Below, piece by piece: positions 5,525 to 5,798 of a stretch of 5,798 nt of DNA. Below the pieces are notes generated by a model, which was given only the letters and a program-made list of their open reading frames with translations, was not told where the DNA came from and searched no databases. The position numbers were made by a program, and so were the translations under genes. Origin of the DNA: Elusimicrobiota bacterium (lineage in GTDB: Bacteria; Elusimicrobiota; Elusimicrobia; JACQJN01); NCBI GenBank assembly GCA_016205085.1, contig JACQJN010000216.1, positions 1 through 5,798 on the forward strand, written 5' to 3'. Every line of letters begins with the position of its first letter. Within the stretch, counting starts at the first letter, position 1.

Positions 5525-5798
5525 ACTTGAGATTGGAATATGTGTTTGGGGAGGCGGAGAGAGAGATGTTCCAGGCCGAATAGGAGTCCGGTGAATAGGA
5601 GATCTCCTAGAAGGGTGTTGCGGTAGAAAGGGATGGCAGCGGTATAACAGGCGATCAGGCCAGAAAAATCTTTGGTGTAGAGTCCTCCCGCAAGCCAGGT
5701 TCCAAAATTAGTCACCGTGAAGAAAAGGAGCGAGCTGGCCAGGCAAGCGAAGAGAATCGTTCCCGGTTTCCTATGTTTCGAAAGCCACACTCCTATCC
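5521..5798 (-). CDS. DUF6580-like integral membrane protein, C-terminal part (5' end outside window)
   Basis: A small inner-membrane protein of unknown function. The visible piece reads IGVWLSKHRKPG, a membrane segment GTILFACLASSLLFFTVTNF, then GTWLAGGLYTKDFSGLIACY, then IPFYRNTLLGDLLFTGLLFG, which ends in a second hydrophobic segment, and a short polar tail. The series FFTVTNFGTWLAGG.Y, GL..CY.AAIPF and NTLLGDLLFTG.LFG matches my memory of the DUF6580 family, whose members are usually about 170-190 residues long. The frame remains open through the GTG at 5790 to the right edge (codons GGA and ATA precede it), so that GTG is probably not the true start and roughly half of the gene is missing. 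Its stop codon overlaps the promoter assigned to the downstream polyamine operon, 43 nt before that operon's first gene. It may be transcribed through into the operon but has no evident functional tie. Confidence 0.72.
   Translation of the reverse strand, partial: IGVWLSKHRKPGTILFACLASSLLFFTVTNFGTWLAGGLYTKDFSGLIACYTAAIPFYRNTLLGDLLFTGLLFGLEHLSLRLPKHIFQSQV

Noticed and set aside
5790..5798. GTG at 5790 as the start of the DUF6580-like gene.
   Set aside because: The frame stays open to the edge and the protein would be about half the family length. The sequence before the first membrane segment also appears to continue upstream.

Overview
The window is a gene-dense stretch of bacterial chromosome with short or absent intergenic gaps and no sign of mobile elements, CRISPR arrays or RNA genes. 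The genes are a met-zincin protease of the DUF5117/DUF4953 type, a pyruvoyl AdoMet decarboxylase, an aminopropyltransferase, a TraR/DksA zinc-finger protein, an MDR dehydrogenase and a DUF6580-type membrane protein. Together they fit a Gram-negative, deltaproteobacteria- or Bdellovibrionota-like organism, but this placement is tentative: no marker gene is present.

Layout. Positions 1-2631 (+) hold a large zinc metalloprotease whose reading frame is open to the left edge, so its true start and any signal peptide lie outside the window. It meets, with no spacer, the stop codon of a convergent set of minus-strand genes. In transcription order (right to left) these are: a membrane protein cut by the right edge (5798-5521), AdoMet decarboxylase (5477-5025), an ACL5/thermospermine-synthase-like polyamine aminopropyltransferase (5028-4120), a TraR/DksA-family regulator (4089-3688) and a zinc-containing MDR dehydrogenase (3669-2632).

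The decarboxylase and aminopropyltransferase overlap by ATGA and form a two-step polyamine module: AdoMet is decarboxylated, then its aminopropyl group is passed to an amine acceptor. The DksA-like gene follows after 30 nt and the dehydrogenase after another 18 nt, each with its own ribosome binding site. The four genes therefore look like one operon. A good sigma70-type promoter (TTGACT, 17 bp, TAGAAT) overlaps the stop codon of the membrane-protein gene, and a short palindrome lies between its -10 box and the decarboxylase start. This suggests that the polyamine operon starts there and may be controlled at that point.

No clearly new system is visible. The points most worth following are the aminopropyltransferase, which resembles plant and bacterial thermospermine synthases but lacks the second acidic residue of its amine-binding loop; the pairing of polyamine synthesis with a DksA-like RNA polymerase regulator; and the promoter-palindrome arrangement. 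No rho-independent terminator was seen by eye anywhere in the window.
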